Below, in pieces: positions 5,564-8,477 of a DNA stretch of 8,477 nucleotides. Each line of letters opens with the position of its first letter. The stretch's first letter is position 1. The notes under the pieces were generated by a model. It saw nothing but the letters and a program-made list of their open reading frames with translations, was not told the origin of the DNA and made no database searches. The stretch spans positions 1 through 8,477 of the forward strand of contig JASHRR010001439.1 in NCBI GenBank assembly GCA_030037185.1, given 5' to 3'. This stretch comes from Xanthobacteraceae bacterium (GTDB lineage Bacteria > Pseudomonadota > Alphaproteobacteria > Rhizobiales > Xanthobacteraceae). The translations under genes and the position numbers were made by a program.

Positions 5564-5923
5564 GTTCACTGCTCAGATGGCGCCAGTGCCAGGCGCGTCG
5601 ATGTTGCTTGACCGGCCTGCTGTGCTCGAACGCCGCAACGCCAAATTGCCACCGCTTCCACCGCCGCATTTTTACCACGAGCAGATAGATGGTCGAGACT
5701 CCAAGGATATCGATCACGTTTGCGACGAAATCGCCGATGCGACCAGAACCGCGCTCCTCAACCCCGCGGTATTGCTAAAATCAACCCGGACGGGCATCCC
5801 GGCGCGGATGAGCGCCAAACCAACACCGACAACGGCAGAAAAGGCGATCGAAAACAGCGCCATGGAAAACAGCAGGACATCAAGCAGGCCGCTGCAAATA
5901 TGCGAAAAAAGCCGCGCGCACAT
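5550..5923 (-). pseudogene. Remnant of a small membrane-protein gene (two frames)
   Basis: Two minus-strand frames follow one another. Frame A (5923-5714, ATG start, 69 residues) has a long hydrophobic segment (LLDVLLFSMALFSIAFSAVV) followed by RAGMPVRVDF. Frame B is open from 5774 to TAG 5550-5552. It reads QYRGVEERGSGRIGDFVANV, then a second hydrophobic stretch (IDILGVSTIYLLVV) and a basic, aromatic tail (KMRRWKRWQFGVAAFEH). Joining VRVDF of A to QYRG of B gives sequence loosely like a DUF898/YjgN or RDD-type membrane protein, suggesting one gene broken by a frameshift near 5774. The alternative is two tiny genes, because A ends in GTGA, whose GTG (5717) could start B. No good ribosome binding site precedes A. 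Real function and boundaries are uncertain. Confidence 0.35.
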
Positions 5924-6117
5924 CCATACAGGCGATGGTTGTGCCGCGCAATAGCCCTGCAGCGCGAGTCAATCCGCTGTGGTCCGAGCGGCTGATCGGC
6001 AGATCGCGCGGCCGGGTGTTCGAGACCGAACATGCCGGGGATGCCGGAGCCGGCCCAATGAGCCTGCCAGATCGGCAGCGGCCGGTTTACGACGGTTGAC
6101 CGAACAGGGAAGGTGCG

Positions 6118-6139
6118 AACCGCGTTAACGGGCGCGGTT
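6118..6139 (-). terminator. Hairpin downstream of the acyl-CoA ligase (distal)
   Basis: AACCGCG (6118-6124) pairs perfectly with CGCGGTT (6133-6139) around an 8-base loop. It lies 49-70 bases past the ligase stop on the minus strand. There is no T-run after it in the direction of transcription, so it may be a Rho-assisted end or an RNA 3' stabiliser. It sits in the 264-base stretch (5924-6187) where I see no gene. Confidence 0.4.
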
Positions 6140-6142
6140 TGC

Positions 6143-6166
6143 CTGGCGCCGGATGGTTCACGCCAG
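6143..6166 (-). terminator. Hairpin downstream of the acyl-CoA ligase (proximal)
   Basis: CTGGCG (6143-6148) and CGCCAG (6161-6166) form a 6-bp stem with a 12-base loop, 22 bases after the ligase stop codon. With the distal hairpin it forms a tandem pair, a common 3' end layout in high-GC genomes. No T-run is present. Confidence 0.35.
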
Positions 6167-6187
6167 ATTAGTGAATGCCGAGCTGCC

Positions 6188-7813
6188 CTACGCCGTCGGC
6201 AGCCGATAATCCTTAAAGCGCTCGCGCAGGGTGGTTTTTTGTATTTTGCCGGTCGCCGTATGGGGAATTTCGTCAACGAACACCACGTCATCGGGTATCC
6301 ACCAATTGGCGACCTTGCCGCGCATAAAGCCGAGAATGTCGTCCTTACCGGAGGACTCGCCTTTTTTCATCACAATCACCAGCAACGGGCGCTCGTCCCA
6401 TTTGGGATGGCGGACGCCGATCACCGCAGCCTCCGCGACCTTCGGATGGCCGACCGCAAGATTTTCCAGATCAATCGAGGAGATCCACTCCCCGCCGGAT
6501 TTGATCACGTCCTTGGAGCGGTCGGTGACTTGCATATAGCCGTACGGATCGATGGTGGCGACGTCGCCGGTATCGAAGAAGCCGTCGTGGTCGAGAATGT
6601 GGTGATCGTCCTTGTAATAGGCCCGCGCAACCGCGGGCCCGCGCACCATGAGGCGGCCGAACGATTTGCCGTCCCACGGCACTCCCTTGCCGGCGTCGTC
6701 CTCGATCTTCATCTCGACCATGAAGGGTGGGTGGCCTTGCTTTAGCTGGACGTCCAACTTGGCGTCGCCTGTGAGCGAGGCGTATTCTGGCTTGAGCGTG
6801 CAGAGCGCCCCGAGCGGCGACATCTCGGTCATGCCCCAGGCGTGGATCACCTCTACGCCATACACGTCCTGGAATTTTTGGGCGATGACGCGCGGGCACG
6901 CGGAGCCGCCGATCACAACACGTTTGAGGTAAGGCAGCTTTCCGCCGGTGGCTTCGAGGTGTTGCAGCAGCATCAGCCAGATGGTTGGCACCGCTGCCGT
7001 ACAGCTCACCTTGTAGGTGGTCAGCATTTCGTGAATTGACGCGCCGTCGAGCTTCAGGCCCGGCATCACCAGGCTTGCGCCCGCCATCGGCGCCGAAAAG
7101 GCGATCGACCAGCCGTTGGCATGGAACAGCGGCACGACCGGCATTACGGTATCGCGCGACGACAGCCCGAATGCATCGGGCCCGTTAGCAGTTAGCGCCA
7201 GCAGGAGATTGGAGCGGTGCGAATAGACGACGCCCTTGGGATTTCCGGTGGTGCCGGATGTGTAGCACATGCCGGCGGCGGTATTCTCGTCGAATGATTT
7301 CCAAGCGAAATCGCCGTCCGCTTCGGCGATCCAGGTCTCATAGGCGACGGCGTTGCGCAGCGCCGTCTGCGGCATGTGAGCGGCGTCGGTCAACACGATG
7401 TAGCGCTCGATGTTCGGCAGCTTGTCGGCGAGCTGCTCGAGGAGCCCGACGAAGGTGAGGTCGGCAAGAACCATGCGATCTTCGGCGTGATTGATGATCC
7501 ACGCGATCTGCTCGGCGAACAGTCGCGGATTGACCGTGTGATAGATGGCGCCGATCCCCGTAATGCCGTACCAGGCTTCAAGATGCCGCCACGTGTTCCA
7601 GGCGAGCGTTGCCACACGGTCGCCGATCCTGACGCCGTCACGTTCGAGGCGTTGAGCAACCTTGAGGGCGCGGGCGCGAAGGTCGGCGTAGTTCGTGGCG
7701 TGAATCGACCCCTCGACCGAGCGCGAAACCACCATTCGGTCGGCGTGGTGGGTCGCCGCGTGGTCGATCACGCGATGACACAGCAGCTGCCAGTCCTGCA
7801 TCAACCCGAGCAT
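6188..7813 (-). CDS. Acyl-CoA ligase (FadD / DmdB-like AMP-forming synthetase)
   Basis: A 541-residue member of the ANL adenylating superfamily that should activate a carboxylic acid with ATP and join it to CoA. All core motifs are intact: the P-loop YTSGTTGNPKG (184-194), WGMTEM (326-331), GFFDTGD (411-417), the hinge DRSKDVIKSGGEWIS (431-445) and the C-terminal TATGKIQK with catalytic Lys523. MLGLMQDW at the N-terminus and NPRLFAEQ (95-102) are typical of the group holding medium-chain fatty-acid ligases and 3-methylthiopropionyl-CoA ligase (DmdB); sequence alone does not separate these. I chose ATG 7813 because relatives start there and GGGGAA lies upstream; the frame runs back to 7984, but that extension is not family-like. 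No beta-oxidation genes adjoin it, so the physiological acid is unknown. Confidence 0.93.
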   Translation of the reverse strand: MLGLMQDWQLLCHRVIDHAATHHADRMVVSRSVEGSIHATNYADLRARALKVAQRLERDGVRIGDRVATLAWNTWRHLEAWYGITGIGAIYHTVNPRLFAEQIAWIINHAEDRMVLADLTFVGLLEQLADKLPNIERYIVLTDAAHMPQTALRNAVAYETWIAEADGDFAWKSFDENTAAGMCYTSGTTGNPKGVVYSHRSNLLLALTANGPDAFGLSSRDTVMPVVPLFHANGWSIAFSAPMAGASLVMPGLKLDGASIHEMLTTYKVSCTAAVPTIWLMLLQHLEATGGKLPYLKRVVIGGSACPRVIAQKFQDVYGVEVIHAWGMTEMSPLGALCTLKPEYASLTGDAKLDVQLKQGHPPFMVEMKIEDDAGKGVPWDGKSFGRLMVRGPAVARAYYKDDHHILDHDGFFDTGDVATIDPYGYMQVTDRSKDVIKSGGEWISSIDLENLAVGHPKVAEAAVIGVRHPKWDERPLLVIVMKKGESSGKDDILGFMRGKVANWWIPDDVVFVDEIPHTATGKIQKTTLRERFKDYRLPTA

Positions 7814-7827
7814 GGCGGTTCCCCACA

Positions 7828-7854
7828 ATCTTGCGTGCCGTGTTGGCATCTTGC
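7828..7854 (-). promoter_or_regulatory. ATCTTGC direct repeat in the ligase upstream region
   Basis: ATCTTGC occurs at 7828-7834 and 7848-7854 (GCAAGAT on the coding strand), starts 20 bases apart, 15-41 bases upstream of the ligase start codon. Same-face spacing near a start codon hints at a regulator site. No regulator gene adjoins it, and a 7-base repeat can arise by chance. Confidence 0.25.
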
Positions 7855-8009
7855 ACTTGACGTTCAGCCTAGCAACGCCGGCGCAAGTTGCAACCGGCCG
7901 CAGGTGGGTTGGGCCACGCCGGCCGATCAGCAATTCAGCGAAGCCCGTCCCGCACCACAGGGGCGATGACGGACTTCGCCGCATTCAAGCCATCCTTAGC
8001 GATTGCCGG

Positions 8010-8066
8010 TCCCTGATCCTCCCATGTTCCTCCACCCCGCTTGCCGGAAGGGTCAGGGAGGGGACA
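8010..8066. repeat. Degenerate intergenic palindromic repeat of the Bradyrhizobium/Rhodopseudomonas type
   Basis: TCCACCCCGCTTGCCGGAAG (8031-8050), followed by GGTCAGGGAGGGG (8051-8063), resembles the CCTCTCCCCGCTTGCGGGGAG...GTCGGGGTGAGGGG elements scattered between genes in these bacteria. Partial symmetry is still visible: TCCCTGA at 8010-8016 inverts to TCAGGGA at 8053-8059. It overlaps the last codons and stop of the oxidase gene. The match to the dispersed family is from memory. Confidence 0.4.
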
Positions 8067-8477
8067 GCGAGGGGGAAAACCGTGCTAAGGAGAAGCGTGC
8101 AATGTCATAGTCCGTACTGCCGGTGGCGGCGAGATCGGCAAGGATTTCGCCGACGACCGGCGCAAACTTGAAACCATGGCCGGAGCACGGCGAAGCGACG
8201 ATGACCTGCGGGCATCCAGGCAGACGATCAATGATAAAATCGCCGTCCGGCGTCATTGTGTAAAGGCAGGTCTGAGCGGCAAGCAGCCGACCCCCGGCAT
8301 CCGGCAGATGCGCCCTGAGCCCATTGCGGATTATCGCCTCGTCCGCCGCCGACACGGTGTGATCATAGTGGTCCGGATCAACCGCCTCATCGAGATGGTG
8401 GTGCTTTGCGACCTTGACGCCATTAGCGTCGCCCGGAAATCCGTAGAAGATGCCGTCGGGATTCTGCAGCAGGAACA
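8053..8477 (-). CDS. C-terminal part of a sarcosine / N-methyltryptophan oxidase-type flavoprotein
   Basis: The minus-strand frame runs unbroken from the window edge to TGA 8053-8055; 141 complete codons are visible, and family members are about 370-390 residues, so the FAD-binding N-terminus lies outside. Beyond the internal GTG at 8355 the frame continues upstream (DGIFYGFPGDANGVKVAKHH), matching monomeric sarcosine oxidase (MSOX) and N-methyltryptophan oxidase. Lys and His in GVKVAKHH correspond to the oxygen-activating Lys and active-site His. Cys in CLYTMTPDGDFIID is the covalent FAD attachment site, and SGHGFKFAP the conserved final flavin loop. These enzymes oxidatively demethylate secondary amines, releasing formaldehyde and peroxide. 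The tail SPSLSPP exceeds the usual family end. The exact amine cannot be given. Confidence 0.92.
   Translation of the reverse strand, partial: FLLQNPDGIFYGFPGDANGVKVAKHHHLDEAVDPDHYDHTVSAADEAIIRNGLRAHLPDAGGRLLAAQTCLYTMTPDGDFIIDRLPGCPQVIVASPCSGHGFKFAPVVGEILADLAATGSTDYDIARFSLARFSPSLSPP

Noticed and set aside
5758..6291. Minus-strand frame of 177 codons across the ligase 3' end
   Set aside because: It overlaps the ligase coding end in another frame, crosses both hairpins and reads as Arg/Cys-rich sequence without family resemblance.
6113..6745. Plus-strand frame opposite the 3' third of the ligase gene
   Set aside because: It is the antisense shadow of a well-supported acyl-CoA ligase.
7814..7984. 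57-codon N-terminal extension of the acyl-CoA ligase
   Set aside because: Family members begin at MLGLMQDW-like sequence, and the extension is unlike any ligase N-terminus and covers the probable promoter.
8053..8355. Complete 100-residue protein starting at GTG 8355
   Set aside because: The frame continues upstream to the window edge with clear oxidase sequence (YGFPGDANGVKVAKHH), so this is an internal GTG of a longer gene.

Overview
The window looks like an ordinary stretch of chromosome from a high-GC alphaproteobacterium. The gene set points to Bradyrhizobium, Rhodopseudomonas or a close relative: a periplasmic PQQ alcohol dehydrogenase, a PraR-like XRE regulator, a DUF1499 membrane protein, a DmdB/FadD-like acyl-CoA ligase and an MSOX/MTOX-type amine oxidase. 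That placement rests on family resemblance and base composition and was not searched. I see no rRNA, tRNA, CRISPR array, complete insertion sequence or phage module.

Layout. Bases 1-464 (+) hold the 3' part of a protein whose start lies outside the window. Convergent to it, 579-2330 (-) encodes a complete secreted PQQ-dependent dehydrogenase. A lower-GC, regulatory-looking stretch follows: a 61-residue orphan ORF (2584-2769, +), a 321-base gap rich in short palindromes and direct repeats, and an XRE regulator (3091-3474, +). Next come a metallo-beta-lactamase-fold hydrolase with a C-terminal winged-helix-type region (3560-4474, +) and, overlapping its end tail to tail, a three-helix DUF1499 membrane protein (4456-5307, -). 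Upstream of DUF1499 on the minus strand lies a chain of tightly spaced or overlapping short frames (5315-5923) that looks like the remains of a small membrane-protein operon. An acyl-CoA ligase (6188-7813, -) and the C-terminal 140 residues of a flavin amine oxidase (8053 to the window edge, -) complete the window.

Function. The three best-recognised enzymes (quinoprotein dehydrogenase, acyl-CoA ligase, flavin oxidase) are catabolic. They could oxidise small alcohols, activate acids and oxidise N-methyl amines, but nothing in the sequence ties them into one pathway, and the dehydrogenase has no cytochrome c or PQQ biosynthesis partner here. The most checkable points are the WD-x-D signature (possible lanthanide use) and altered metal-ligand position in the dehydrogenase, the candidate autoregulatory DNA upstream of the XRE gene, the decaying operon at 5315-5923, and an oxidase C-terminus that seems to run into a dispersed intergenic repeat. 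I found no convincing evidence of a wholly new system.
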